From: Bdellovibrio sp. CG22_combo_CG10-13_8_21_14_all_39_27
GTDB taxonomy: Bacteria; Bdellovibrionota; Bacteriovoracia; Bacteriovoracales; Bacteriovoracaceae
Assembly: GCA_002786715.1 (NCBI GenBank)
Contig: PCTW01000043.1
Coordinates: forward strand, 13,399-77,398
Direction: 5' to 3'
DNA length: 64,000 nt
Numbering within the stretch: position 1 is the first letter of the stretch; each line of letters starts with the position of its first letter. A program made the translations under genes and the position numbers. The notes beneath the pieces are model-generated. The model had not been told where the DNA came from. It did no database searches and saw only the letters and a list, made by a program, of their open reading frames with translations. Of this stretch, positions 8,701 through 17,720 are shown in pieces.

Positions 8701-10491
8701 CTAACGATCCCACTTGAAATGAAGCTCTTTCAATTGAGCATCACTTGGCTCAGAAGGAGCCTGAGACATCAAGTCCGTGGCACTGGTTGTTTTAGGGAAG
8801 GCTATCACATCGCTAATGGAGTCCGTCTTCGCTAACAACATGATTATTCGATCGAAGCCGAAGGCCAAGCCTCCATGAGGCGGAGTACCAAATTTGAGAG
8901 CATCAATGAAGAAACCAAACTGGCGTTTGGTATCTTCTGGAGTCATGCCTAAGATCTTAAACATTTGATCTTGAACATCATTGCGGTAAATTCGAAGGGA
9001 TCCACCACCAATTTCATAACCATTACAAACAATATCATATGCTTCGGCAGGCATATTCATCAGGTCTTCTTTTTGACCCTTCAAGAATTTTTCATACTGG
9101 TCTTTCTTTGGAGAAGTAAAAGGATGGTGTCTCGCTGCAAAGCGATTGTTTTCTTTATCCCATTCAAGAAGAGGAAAATCATAGACCCATAAGAAAGCGT
9201 AACCCTCTTTAATCAGTTCGAGCTTACGAGCAAGAAATCTTCTCACCGCATCGGCAGAAGCGTGAACAACGTCATGATCAGTATCGGCATTGAAGAGCCA
9301 GATGCCATCTCCCTTACCTTCAGTTGAACGAGATTCAAGCTCTCTTAAAATTTCTTTTGAAATAAATTTTGAAACTCCACCAGTGAGTTCACCTTTTTCA
9401 ACTTTAAAGAAAGCCACCCCTTTTCCACCATGAGGCTTCACGATATCTGTAAGTCCATCGAGATCTTTTCTCGCCAGAGTACCCATACTCGCCGGAATAA
9501 ACATGGCCTTAATCATTCCGTTATTCTTGGCAGGATTGGCAAAGACTCCAAATTCAGAGTCAGTGAAAAGATCAGTGACAATCATTTGCTTCAGGCCGTA
9601 ACGAACATCCGGCTTATCTGATCCATAAAGTTTAACCACTTCATCGTAAGACATCATGGTCATTTTAAAATTAGCTTCAAGATCGAAGAGACGAATCAAC
9701 ATCTTCTCGACTAAAGATTTGATATACTCTTGCGTTGGGAAACTGACTTCAATATCGATTTGAGTAAATTCGGGTTGCCGGTCGGCACGCAAATCTTCAT
9801 CACGGAAGCAACGACAAATTTGAAAATACTTATCTGTTCCGCCAATCATCAACAATTGTTTTAAAGTTTGAGGAGATTGAGGAAGAGCGTAGACGTGTCC
9901 CGGGTGAACTCGTGATGGAACCACATAATCTCTCGCACCTTCAGGTGTCGATTTATAAAGGATTGGCGTTTCAACTTCGATGAAGCCTTCATTAATTAAA
10001 ATCTCTCGTGCACGCAATGCTGTTGTACTTCTAAGCTGCAGAATTTTTTGCAAATGAGGACGACGCAAATCGAGATAGCGATATTTGAGTCTTAAAACTT
10101 CAGAAGCATCAATTGGTCCCATCGGTAAAAATGGAATGGCATCAATATCGCATTGAGAAAGAACTTCTAATTCAGAAACGAGAAGTTCAACTGCTCCAGT
10201 ATCCATTTTGTTATTGCGAGCATTCTCGGGACGCTCCCTCACTACACCACGGGCCAAAATGACTGATTCAAGTGAACATTTTTTGAGAATTGAAAAATCG
10301 CCTTTAAATTCTTCAAAAGATAATTGAGTCAATCCATGCTTGTCGCGGATATCAATAAAATGCAGGCCACCCAAATCACGATACTTATTTACCCATCCAC
10401 AAAGAGTGACTTTGCTTCCAACATGCTCAGCACGAAGCTCTGCACAGTGATGAGATCTCAATAATCCAAAATTTCCAATAGTATCGGCCAT
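8701..10491 (-). CDS. aspS: Aspartyl-tRNA synthetase
   Basis: Class II enzyme that charges tRNA-Asp (or tRNA-Asp and tRNA-Asn in the non-discriminating type). In 596 residues the N-terminal OB-fold anticodon-binding domain (VTLCGWVNKYRDLGGLHFIDIRD) is followed by the class II core. Motif 2 is CFRDEDLRADRQPEFTQID and motif 3 is GGLAFGFDRIIMLL. The GAD insertion domain of bacterial AspRS lies between them (about 290-420). The start is ATG 10491, preceded by GGGGAG; an upstream in-frame extension to 10512 lacks a good ribosome binding site. Divergent from the DUF192 gene with 44 bases between starts. Confidence 0.98.
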   Translation of the reverse strand: MADTIGNFGLLRSHHCAELRAEHVGSKVTLCGWVNKYRDLGGLHFIDIRDKHGLTQLSFEEFKGDFSILKKCSLESVILARGVVRERPENARNNKMDTGAVELLVSELEVLSQCDIDAIPFLPMGPIDASEVLRLKYRYLDLRRPHLQKILQLRSTTALRAREILINEGFIEVETPILYKSTPEGARDYVVPSRVHPGHVYALPQSPQTLKQLLMIGGTDKYFQICRCFRDEDLRADRQPEFTQIDIEVSFPTQEYIKSLVEKMLIRLFDLEANFKMTMMSYDEVVKLYGSDKPDVRYGLKQMIVTDLFTDSEFGVFANPAKNNGMIKAMFIPASMGTLARKDLDGLTDIVKPHGGKGVAFFKVEKGELTGGVSKFISKEILRELESRSTEGKGDGIWLFNADTDHDVVHASADAVRRFLARKLELIKEGYAFLWVYDFPLLEWDKENNRFAARHHPFTSPKKDQYEKFLKGQKEDLMNMPAEAYDIVCNGYEIGGGSLRIYRNDVQDQMFKILGMTPEDTKRQFGFFIDALKFGTPPHGGLAFGFDRIIMLLAKTDSISDVIAFPKTTSATDLMSQAPSEPSDAQLKELHFKWDR

Positions 10492-10535
10492 GATTTGCTC
10501 CCCAAGTCGCAATAAGCATATTATGATTGGGCATT

Positions 10536-11054
10536 ATGGCCCAAAAGACATTAAAGCTCATTATCTTTCTCTCTCTGACGTTTCTTATTGCCTGCAATAG
10601 TGATAAAGATTCGTTTGGCGATGTGCGAAAGACCAATCTCGTATTGAGTAGCGGCAGAATGCTTACAGTTAAGCTTGCGATTACACCTGAAGAACAGCAA
10701 CAGGGCTTAAGTGGTTTAAAAGACCAAGATTTTCCAGACGAAGAAGGCATGCTTTTCTACTACAAAAATATGGGGCCGAAACGCTTCTGGATGCCTGATA
10801 CATACTTTAACCTCGACATCATTTTTCTCGACCAAGACATGAAGGTTATCGCCATAGAGCGTAATGTCCCGGCCCATCCAGGTAGAACGGAAGATCCCCC
10901 AATAGCTCAAACCCGGACATATCTTGCCCGCCATGTCCTAGAGTTAAAGGCCAACAGTCAAATCGCAAAAACAATTCGTGAAGGTGATAAAATTATTTGG
11001 CAGAAGCCGGAGACGCCGAACCAAATAGAATCAAGTATTCGTCAGAAGAAATAA
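10536..11054 (+). CDS. DUF192 family lipoprotein
   Basis: Function unknown; DUF192 proteins are small single-domain exported proteins. The signal peptide ends in a good lipobox (LIAC). The mature part of about 150 residues shows family landmarks: LAITPEEQQQGLSG, EEGMLFYY, FWMPDTYFNLDIIFLD and the AHPG and RTYLA segments. I prefer ATG 10536 to TTG 10527, though neither has a strong ribosome binding site. The last 62 bases overlap the 3' end of the convergent FtsB-like gene. Confidence 0.8.
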   Translation: MAQKTLKLIIFLSLTFLIACNSDKDSFGDVRKTNLVLSSGRMLTVKLAITPEEQQQGLSGLKDQDFPDEEGMLFYYKNMGPKRFWMPDTYFNLDIIFLDQDMKVIAIERNVPAHPGRTEDPPIAQTRTYLARHVLELKANSQIAKTIREGDKIIWQKPETPNQIESSIRQKK

Positions 11055-11688
11055 ATCCTAGATGCTCACGCACCATTCTTTTTTGAAAAGAACGATCATG
11101 GGCGAGCATATCTATATCTTTTAAAATATTTTTATTTTCCATTTTCAGCGATTCTAATTCAGAGACCTGATTATTAATAAGTGATCTTTTATTATAGTAA
11201 TCAATGACTCCACCGTTGGAGAAAATAAGTCTTAAACAAAGCACTCCTAAAACAACCCAACCAGCCTTTAACCCCCATTCTGAAAGCTTGCTCTCTGATT
11301 TTTTTGTTGATCTTGAAGTTGCTCTTTTTGTGGTTGTTTTAGTTACCGCACGCGAAGTTGTTTTGGTAACCGGATAACTTACAGCAGAACGAGCGCGCGT
11401 TCTTGAAGTGGGACGATCGAGAAAATCAAACTCTTCAGGTTTTCCTACGCTTCTTCTGGTTGGGACAATATCTGTCACCTTGCTCGAAGCAGTCTTAGAA
11501 CGAGGACTCGACCAAGAATCAGGAACAACTTTTGCTGGACCAACGCTTTCTGCGGCTTTTATTTCTACAGCATCTTTGTACATTCTCTTCATTTGCTTTT
11601 GACGATTGCGTTCAATTGCTCGTTGCAATCGATCACTGCCAACGCTTGAGTTTTGTTGTGAATTTTGCGAATTAAATTGAAAGTCCAC
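10993..11688 (-). CDS. FtsB/DivIC-like septum formation initiator protein
   Basis: Probable cell-division protein of the FtsB/DivIC/FtsL type. Layout: a basic, Ser/Thr/Arg-rich cytoplasmic region of about 140 residues with TKTTSRAVTKTTTKRATSR-type low-complexity sequence. One transmembrane helix follows (about 147-165), then a periplasmic coiled coil (NNQVSELESLKMENKNILKD) and an FtsB-like tail (RMVREHLGFISSDEYLILF). The long cytoplasmic N-terminus is unusual; FtsB is normally about 100 residues. Starts TTG 11694 and GTG 11688 are both possible; AGGG lies nine bases before the GTG, which I favour. Family assignment rests on architecture and the tail motif. Confidence 0.7.
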   Translation of the reverse strand: MDFQFNSQNSQQNSSVGSDRLQRAIERNRQKQMKRMYKDAVEIKAAESVGPAKVVPDSWSSPRSKTASSKVTDIVPTRRSVGKPEEFDFLDRPTSRTRARSAVSYPVTKTTSRAVTKTTTKRATSRSTKKSESKLSEWGLKAGWVVLGVLCLRLIFSNGGVIDYYNKRSLINNQVSELESLKMENKNILKDIDMLAHDRSFQKRMVREHLGFISSDEYLILFGSASPASAK

Positions 11689-11861
11689 GGCCAACGTCCC
11701 TGTTGAAAGATCAAACCATCCTGGTTATCTCTTTTATTGTAACAAAGATCGGGAAATCAACAAGTTGAAATCGAAAAATTAATAGCTGACCAAAAAGCTT
11801 GTTCATGTTCATTTAAAAAAGCTTTCGCTACAATTTAAAAAACTTTAATCTGGAAATCTTT

Positions 11862-12452
11862 ATGAATTATTTAAAAACAATTTCACTAATAGCGACACTT
11901 CTCTTTTCTTTCACGCTTTTTGCTCAAGACATTCAGGTTGTTCGTCTCGGTGGAAAAGTTCTGGTTAATAACAAGCCCGTTACAAAATCGTCGATCCTTC
12001 AGTATGGTGACGTCATCAAGGCGCTAGGGGCGAAAACGTTTATCCAAGTAAAATTTCAAGATCAAAGTATGGTCATGCTTAAAGATGGAGAGATAGTCAT
12101 CGAGGAACCAAAGAACTTAAAGAAGCCGAAGAACATTGTTCAGCTTCTAAAAGGGATGTTCTTCGCTTATAAAAAGAAAAACTCCTCTACTGACATGGAA
12201 GTGAAGACGAAAAACATCTCAATGGGCGTAAGAGGAACAAAATTTTATGTTCAAGAAAGTGAGAAGGACACTTACTTGTGTGTCTGCGAAGGTGTTGTCT
12301 CTGCTCAAAACAAAATGGGTCAAGTAAACGTGGCCAAAAACCAAGATCTTCATGCCCTTTCAAGTCAAAAGCCTGTTACTCAAACTGCATCCTCTACAAT
12401 GATTGACATGTCTTATCAGGGATTCGCTGAAATGGGTTTTAAAATCAAGTAA
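11862..12452 (+). CDS. FecR-domain exported protein
   Basis: Secreted or periplasmic protein of 196 residues with a signal peptide (cleavage near FTLFAQ, residue 21) and one FecR-type beta domain. VRLGGKVLVNNKPV, ILQYGDVIKALGAKTFIQVKF, MVMLKDGEIVI and KNISMGVRGTKFYV are the typical strands. FecR domains are used in sensing and in cell-surface proteins; nothing next door (no sigma factor or TonB receptor) suggests iron signalling here. A TACAAT -10 element lies about 27 bases upstream of the start. Confidence 0.8.
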   Translation: MNYLKTISLIATLLFSFTLFAQDIQVVRLGGKVLVNNKPVTKSSILQYGDVIKALGAKTFIQVKFQDQSMVMLKDGEIVIEEPKNLKKPKNIVQLLKGMFFAYKKKNSSTDMEVKTKNISMGVRGTKFYVQESEKDTYLCVCEGVVSAQNKMGQVNVAKNQDLHALSSQKPVTQTASSTMIDMSYQGFAEMGFKIK

Positions 12453-12472
12453 GCATCATTTAATTCCGATCT
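12445..12472 (+). promoter_or_regulatory. Possible FliA (sigma-28) type promoter
   Basis: TCAAGTAA, 12 bases, TCCGATCT, against the flagellar-sigma consensus TAAAGTTT N11 GCCGATAA. The match is partial, but its spacing and TCCGAT core agree with the stronger copy in front of motA in this window. It would start transcription close to 12479, ahead of the lysozyme-like lipoprotein gene. Confidence 0.35.
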
Positions 12473-12491
12473 AACATAGGTAAATCTTGTT

Positions 12492-13667
12492 GTGGGGATC
12501 GGTATAAAAGCGCTCTTTTTCTTTTTTCTATTCATCTTATTTATTGGCCAATCGTGTGTTAACGATCCCAATTCGCAAAGTCCATTTCAAGATAATGGTT
12601 TTGAAACGACTACGACTTTTGAAAACAGAAGAAAAGAAACTTTGGCCGAGCGAAATGAAAAAATGGAAGAAGCTGATTTTTTTAGAAGAGTCAAAGATGA
12701 AGGACTAGCAGTTACCATCAATAGTTACGTTTCACCCCCTCGAAATCCATGCCCCGAGATTGTCGTACTAGACACTCGGCAAATTAAAGATGATCAATTT
12801 GTTGATGGATTAATTGAACAAGCTTATCTCCAAGATAAAAGTTGTCGCTCTGTATTTACTGGAAATGCAGGAGGTTACTCAGATGTTAAGAAAAGCTATA
12901 CCAGGATTTTTGCCTATTCGATGATTCAAGATATTTGTGCTCCTGTTGGTAGAGATCAAATTTCGCAAGCCTTACAACTTCCTAAAATGGGAACACAAGA
13001 CGCTCTCGGTTTAAAACAATTTAATAATGGGGCGAAGTCTGAAGCGAGTATGGACAATCTCATCACCACTTATTCTTTAACCTACGCGCTAGGACAACGA
13101 GAATCAGATGGAAATTTTAGAGAAGGAAGAGATATTACTGCCCAAAATAAATCCTTAAAAAACGAAGAATCTGGACTTACACAAACTTCGGCCAATTCAC
13201 TTGAGCTCAATGCTTCTTTTCCATTACAAAAAACTTATCTCAAGGATGTCTTTAGAAATTACGTTACACAGCTCTCAACAATGACAATTCAAAAGAGAGA
13301 AAACTTTTGTCTTACAAATCAAGCGAAGTACTTACAGGGCCCAAAGCTTCATGAGCTCTTCAATGATGGTGATTGCAGCAAAATTCTAGGAACAATTAAG
13401 AGTGATGATTATCCTGTGAATTCGGCAGTATCAAAGTGCTTTAGAGAGTTGCATAAGCAATGCCCTAGTTTCTCTATTAAATATGGAGCTAGTGTTACGA
13501 GGATTGATCGACGCCATAATGGACCGCTTTATACTCATGAAGAATTGGTCAACAAAGGATTAACCGCTAGGAAATATGCAAAACCCTACATGAAGCCAAG
13601 CTGTCATTCTCTCTTTAATTCAATTGCAGTTAATAAAGAAAAAATTTGTCAGCAAATTAATAACTAA
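12492..13667 (+). CDS. Lysozyme-like (putative) lipoprotein
   Basis: Exported protein of 391 residues that may cut peptidoglycan. The signal peptide has a long Phe-rich core and ends at GQSC, a weak lipobox whose variant AQSC is also seen in the L,D-transpeptidase gene of this window. Around residue 204, YALGQRESDGNFREGRD resembles the Glu-containing ExSGN motif of lysozyme/SLT-fold enzymes. The following EESGLTQTSANS (225-236) resembles the GLxQ active-site strand. Ten or so Cys in the C-terminal half suggest disulfides. The start is GTG 12492 with only weak ribosome binding. I infer the fold from these motifs only. Confidence 0.6.
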   Translation: MGIGIKALFFFFLFILFIGQSCVNDPNSQSPFQDNGFETTTTFENRRKETLAERNEKMEEADFFRRVKDEGLAVTINSYVSPPRNPCPEIVVLDTRQIKDDQFVDGLIEQAYLQDKSCRSVFTGNAGGYSDVKKSYTRIFAYSMIQDICAPVGRDQISQALQLPKMGTQDALGLKQFNNGAKSEASMDNLITTYSLTYALGQRESDGNFREGRDITAQNKSLKNEESGLTQTSANSLELNASFPLQKTYLKDVFRNYVTQLSTMTIQKRENFCLTNQAKYLQGPKLHELFNDGDCSKILGTIKSDDYPVNSAVSKCFRELHKQCPSFSIKYGASVTRIDRRHNGPLYTHEELVNKGLTARKYAKPYMKPSCHSLFNSIAVNKEKICQQINN

Positions 13668-13668
13668 T

Positions 13669-14535
13669 TTATTTTTGATTCTCGAGAAGTTTTCCGCTCA
13701 AGAACTTCCAAAATCTTCTGGTTGTCGCCAATTCTTCTAGAAAAAGATAAAGAGTGGTACTGATTTCTTCATCTTGATTCCAAACATTGTCCCCATCTCT
13801 GAACATTTTCTTCAAACTAGTGAGAAGATCACTCCCATTGACCTTAAAATTTAAGCAACGATCATTATGATCAATCGAAAGCGTAGGCATCATTCTTTGA
13901 AGATTTGGGGCCAAGCGTTGAAAACGGGAAATGGCCATTCGAGAATCCCCTAATGGTCCTAATTCAAGATATTCTTTCTCTCTTTCAATTGAAGGAGCTC
14001 TAAAGTGTACTGTTAGCTGTTGAGCATTTTCTTCAAGCCACCAGCTATGTCCAGGATCTGAGATATTGCACAATTGATTTTCTCGCAAAGGAAAGCGTCT
14101 ATTGCAGAGAGTTTCAACTAAGACTTCGGCATTTTCCCTTATTGGAGTTTCAAAGTAGAGCAATTGTTGAGAAATATCGTCGCGAGTTGCATTTTCATCG
14201 AATCTAAGTTGGTGGCGCAATTGGCGATTGCCTTCAATCACATCAACAGCATCATCGTTGAGATCATCACTGGGCATGGCCCTCAAACAAAAAGTATTGG
14301 CCCCTTGTTCGATTTTAAAAAGCAGACCAGGAGAGCTTGGAAAAGAATCAAATTCTGCTCTTGTTTGCGATGGAATAGTATTTGGAATTTCGAGCTGATC
14401 CTCTTTCCAGAAGGCATCTCGGTCGATTTGATCAAGCAAATCATCGCTGAATTGTTCCATACGATGAAGTTGTCCTAATTTTTTTCCTAACTCAAATGTC
14501 TCGAGCGCTAACTGATCAAAGTTTAAATAACTCAC
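13669..14535 (-). CDS. Hypothetical cytoplasmic protein
   Basis: I do not recognise this 288-residue protein. It has no signal peptide or membrane helix and is rich in acidic residues and Asn. The start is GTG 14535 with GGGGA five bases upstream. A good sigma-70-like promoter sits at 14577-14606. It ends one base from the convergent lysozyme-like lipoprotein gene. Confidence 0.7.
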   Translation of the reverse strand: MSYLNFDQLALETFELGKKLGQLHRMEQFSDDLLDQIDRDAFWKEDQLEIPNTIPSQTRAEFDSFPSSPGLLFKIEQGANTFCLRAMPSDDLNDDAVDVIEGNRQLRHQLRFDENATRDDISQQLLYFETPIRENAEVLVETLCNRRFPLRENQLCNISDPGHSWWLEENAQQLTVHFRAPSIEREKEYLELGPLGDSRMAISRFQRLAPNLQRMMPTLSIDHNDRCLNFKVNGSDLLTSLKKMFRDGDNVWNQDEEISTTLYLFLEELATTRRFWKFLSGKLLENQK

Positions 14536-14576
14536 ATCATCCCCTTTTCTCTTCCTTGATAGGAGGATTACTTACT

Positions 14577-14606
14577 ATTTTAATCGTACTTGGGGATAAA
14601 TGACAA
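14577..14606 (-). promoter_or_regulatory. Sigma-70-type promoter
   Basis: TTGTCA (14601-14606) and TAAAAT (14577-14582) with an 18-base spacer on the minus strand, 42 bases upstream of the GTG start at 14535. Five of six bases match at each box. Confidence 0.6.
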
Positions 14607-14612
14607 GTCGAG

Positions 14613-14834
14613 CTACCAGAGAACTTCAATTAATTTTAAAAGTGCGATGACCACCATTGGAGAAAAATCAAAAGGCAAATCTGGTGGCATAATTTTTCTC
14701 ACCGGAGCACAAGTGTAGTCTGCAATTTTTTTTATCATCACGGCCCAATTTTTATAACGAAACTGAGGAAGATAACTCAAAATCACATCAGCGATAAGAA
14801 TGAAAATATAGAGATCAATTAGTAAACGAATCAT
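14613..14834 (-). CDS. YggT family membrane protein
   Basis: Small inner-membrane protein of 73 residues in the YggT family, linked in other bacteria to osmotic tolerance and to cell-division gene clusters. It has two hydrophobic segments and the family core: ILSYLPQFRYKNWAV, then TCAPVRKIMPPDLPFDFSPMV. It is the last gene of a polB / outer-membrane protein / yggT run, 9 bases after the preceding stop. AGAGGCC lies before ATG 14834. Confidence 0.88.
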   Translation of the reverse strand: MIRLLIDLYIFILIADVILSYLPQFRYKNWAVMIKKIADYTCAPVRKIMPPDLPFDFSPMVVIALLKLIEVLW

Positions 14835-14843
14835 ATCAGGCCT

Positions 14844-15380
14844 CTAAAGTGGAGTTGATAAGGGAAATGATACATTGACCATCAGGTTTTGAGAACTTGC
14901 TTCCGGAGTGAGAGTCTCAGTTCTACCATTTACCTGCTGATCATCAAATGTTGCCATTAAATATTCCATATTAAAGCTTATCGGCAGTGGAAAGGGAGAA
15001 ATGCCTAGACCTAGCTTGAAAGCTGAACCATCAATACGTCGTCCTCCACCAATGCGAGAAATGTAAACGGGGTAAAAAGTCATCCAAGCCCTGATGGGCA
15101 CTCCGGGAACGATCATCCCACCAAAAACTCCGATTCCTTGTTCCTCGTGGTTCTCTTTTGGATTTTTATCAGCTTCTAAGGCAGCTGTCGTCAATTCAAG
15201 TCCAGCAATAAAAGACTTTGCAAAAAAGAATCCTCCTTTTGCTCCGATTCCAAAACCCGAAATACTGCTAGAGCTTCCATCAGAATAGGTTCCAAAAAGA
15301 TAAGGCCCAATATAAGGCTCGAAAGTAATCTCTGCAGCTTGAACGGAAAAAATAAAAAGAAATGATAACAATATTTTCAT
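14844..15380 (-). CDS. Predicted outer-membrane beta-barrel protein
   Basis: 178-residue exported protein of unknown role. A signal peptide (MKILLSFLFIFSVQA) is followed by alternating polar/apolar strands with many Gly and aromatic residues (FEPYIGPYLFGTY, GFGIGAKGGFFF, FKLGLGISPFPLPISFNMEYLMATF) and a C-terminal MVNVSF strand. This pattern fits a small eight-stranded barrel. It lies 26 bases after polB on the same strand. The assignment is structural inference. Confidence 0.65.
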   Translation of the reverse strand: MKILLSFLFIFSVQAAEITFEPYIGPYLFGTYSDGSSSSISGFGIGAKGGFFFAKSFIAGLELTTAALEADKNPKENHEEQGIGVFGGMIVPGVPIRAWMTFYPVYISRIGGGRRIDGSAFKLGLGISPFPLPISFNMEYLMATFDDQQVNGRTETLTPEASSQNLMVNVSFPLSTPL

Positions 15381-15406
15381 AACTCTATCTTACTCTTTGG
15401 AAATGA

Positions 15407-17665
15407 TCAGAACAAGCTCAACTGCCCGCCAGAAACGCAATCATCAAACTTTTTTCCAAACAAAGAAAGGATAGCATCGGCCAAAGGCTTCAATTGCTTC
15501 TCAATATAGTGCTGATAATCCAGATGGGGTGGCTTGAGGTCATAGGCCCAGGGTCCTTGAAGAGTGACAACATATTCAATGGTCCGTGGGACCGGTAAAT
15601 TTTTTTCACGATACTTGAGGGCGGCTTTAACGTGAGGAGGCTGAGTTTTGTCATATTCATCTAGTGGTTTGCTTAATCGCTTCTTATAAATAAAAGACTC
15701 CAATGGATTTTCTTCAATTTTTTCCACAAAAAATTGGATATATTTTTCGACATCCTCTCCCTTGAGAGCACGAGATAAAAGTTGGAACTGAAAAGTTTTG
15801 GCAAGATCTGTCCAATCCGAACGCACATATTCAAGACCTACGATTTCTAGACTTTCTGAACCTGACTCTTCAAGCTTAAATCCGGCATAACGCTTTTTAG
15901 CGCCAGCTCCACCAGATCGCATCTGAGGACAAATAAAAGAGCTGAAATTTTTCTCAAATTTTATTTCTAAATAGCTCTCTGTTTTAAATTCATTCTCAAT
16001 TTTTGATTTCCAAAAGAGATTGAGTTCAGTGGCCAAATCTTGAGAGCGTTTTAATATGTCTTTTGATTCACCACTCATTTGAACAAAGAGCGAATCAGTA
16101 TCTCCATAAATGACAGGAAAATTTTTATTCTTTTCAAGAAATTCTTTTGTTTGGGTTAAAACCCATTGCCCAGTGGCGGTTATACTTCCAGCAACATAAG
16201 GATCGTAAAATCGACACCCTAAACTCCCAAGTACTCCGTAGAAACTGTTCATAAGGATTTTGATCGCTTGTGACATTTCCTTCTGACCAGCTTTTTGCGC
16301 AATCGCTCTTCGTTCAAGTAATCTTCCGATAACAGCGGGAAGAATGTGATCAGTTCTTGAAAACTTTACTTCATTAGGTAAAACAATATCTCCTTCCTGA
16401 GCTCGAGCACGTGCCAGCGGATCAATGTGAAAAGTTCTAATGAGTGAAGGATAAAGAGATCGAAAGTCATAAACCGAGATGGATTGATAAATACCGGCGA
16501 CCGGATCAAGAACGAGCCCTCCCATGATGCCTTTATGACCTTCAGCCTCTTCGCTGGATAAAACATCGCGGGCTTTAATTTTGTAACGGTGAAGTTCAGG
16601 TAAAAAAGCGTAATCGAAAGCGCCAGTTGAGGAATTAATTCGCTCAAAAGTCATTCCCGATATACGAGAGCGCTCAGTTATCAAGCCCAGTAAATCAGTC
16701 TTTACAAAAATATCCCAAACGAGCTGGGCATCGACAAGATTGTAACGACAAAGATCTTCAGGACTTTGATAATACTGTCGTTCGATCTCAGTCCACTTAT
16801 CACCATCTGCTTCTGTAATCAGTTTACCTGTTCCCAATAATTCTTGCGCCACGGATTCCAATTTAAAACTTTCAAAATTAAAAAAATGAGAACGCAAGGT
16901 ATCTGGGCCATCGAGAACAACTCTGCCTTCAATCCGAATAAACTGACGTTGTCCTAATTGAAAGAAGCGCGATACTTCTTGCGATCGACCTAGCCTAAAA
17001 TCAATTCCATAATGACGACAGCGAGCTTCTAAAAAAAAGAGATCAAATCCAATGACATTCCAACCAATAATCAGATCGGGGTCATTTTTTTGAATGATTT
17101 GAACAAAATGTATAAGAAGTTTTTTTTCGTCTGATAATGAGACTCTCTCTGGCGAATCCTCTAACGCAGTCCCTTGTATCGCAACCCACTTCTCTATCTT
17201 ATCGCCATCGACAAAATAAAAGGCAATAGAAGCGACTTGCCCATTTTTTAAAGTTTCAATATCAAAAGAGAGAACTTTAAACGTCGGCATTCGAGTTTGT
17301 TCACAGGGTTTCCACTTATCTTTCTCATCGACATTAATAAAGGTTGTTAATCCCTGCTCCATCATCCAACTCTCATTGGGTCTGACGTCGGATTCAAAAC
17401 AATCAATTCCTTGCGCCCGAGCTTGATCACGAGCTTCGCGGAAAGCGGCATAAGTTTCAAACTCGGCCTTATACATTGTTTTGCCTTCCAACGACTTCCA
17501 ATCAGTTTGAACTGAAGTGCTTAGAGGAGCTGATGTCCACAACTCAATCTTTAAGGGATGTTGCCATAATCGCCTCTGTCCGTTTCCGGACAATGTCCAA
17601 GTTTGCACAGTGGCATGACCGTTTTGGTCCCGAAATTGTTGCGTTAAGATGAAGTGCTGATCCAT
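15407..17665 (-). CDS. polB: DNA polymerase II (family B)
   Basis: Family B DNA polymerase with 3'-5' proofreading; in E. coli Pol II acts in replication restart and damage tolerance. Its 752 residues carry the exonuclease Asp/Glu (SFDIETLKNG, about 133-142), motif A DFRSLYPSLI, motif B KILMNSFYGVLGS and motif C YGDTDSLFV. The last five residues are QLSLF, a sliding-clamp-binding peptide identical to the one in MutS of this window. The start ATG 17665 has AGGA at a good distance. No LexA-type box is evident in the 55-base gap to the divergent peptidase gene. Confidence 0.97.
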   Translation of the reverse strand: MDQHFILTQQFRDQNGHATVQTWTLSGNGQRRLWQHPLKIELWTSAPLSTSVQTDWKSLEGKTMYKAEFETYAAFREARDQARAQGIDCFESDVRPNESWMMEQGLTTFINVDEKDKWKPCEQTRMPTFKVLSFDIETLKNGQVASIAFYFVDGDKIEKWVAIQGTALEDSPERVSLSDEKKLLIHFVQIIQKNDPDLIIGWNVIGFDLFFLEARCRHYGIDFRLGRSQEVSRFFQLGQRQFIRIEGRVVLDGPDTLRSHFFNFESFKLESVAQELLGTGKLITEADGDKWTEIERQYYQSPEDLCRYNLVDAQLVWDIFVKTDLLGLITERSRISGMTFERINSSTGAFDYAFLPELHRYKIKARDVLSSEEAEGHKGIMGGLVLDPVAGIYQSISVYDFRSLYPSLIRTFHIDPLARARAQEGDIVLPNEVKFSRTDHILPAVIGRLLERRAIAQKAGQKEMSQAIKILMNSFYGVLGSLGCRFYDPYVAGSITATGQWVLTQTKEFLEKNKNFPVIYGDTDSLFVQMSGESKDILKRSQDLATELNLFWKSKIENEFKTESYLEIKFEKNFSSFICPQMRSGGAGAKKRYAGFKLEESGSESLEIVGLEYVRSDWTDLAKTFQFQLLSRALKGEDVEKYIQFFVEKIEENPLESFIYKKRLSKPLDEYDKTQPPHVKAALKYREKNLPVPRTIEYVVTLQGPWAYDLKPPHLDYQHYIEKQLKPLADAILSLFGKKFDDCVSGGQLSLF

Positions 17666-17720
17666 TGAATTATCCTACTCCGATTGATAAGATGACGACA
17701 ATTTTTTCAGGAGATTATTT

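Noticed and set aside
10427-10750. 107-codon minus-strand frame across the aspS start and DUF192 gene
   Set aside because: Out of frame with aspS, opposite a recognised lipoprotein gene, and not preceded by a start signal.
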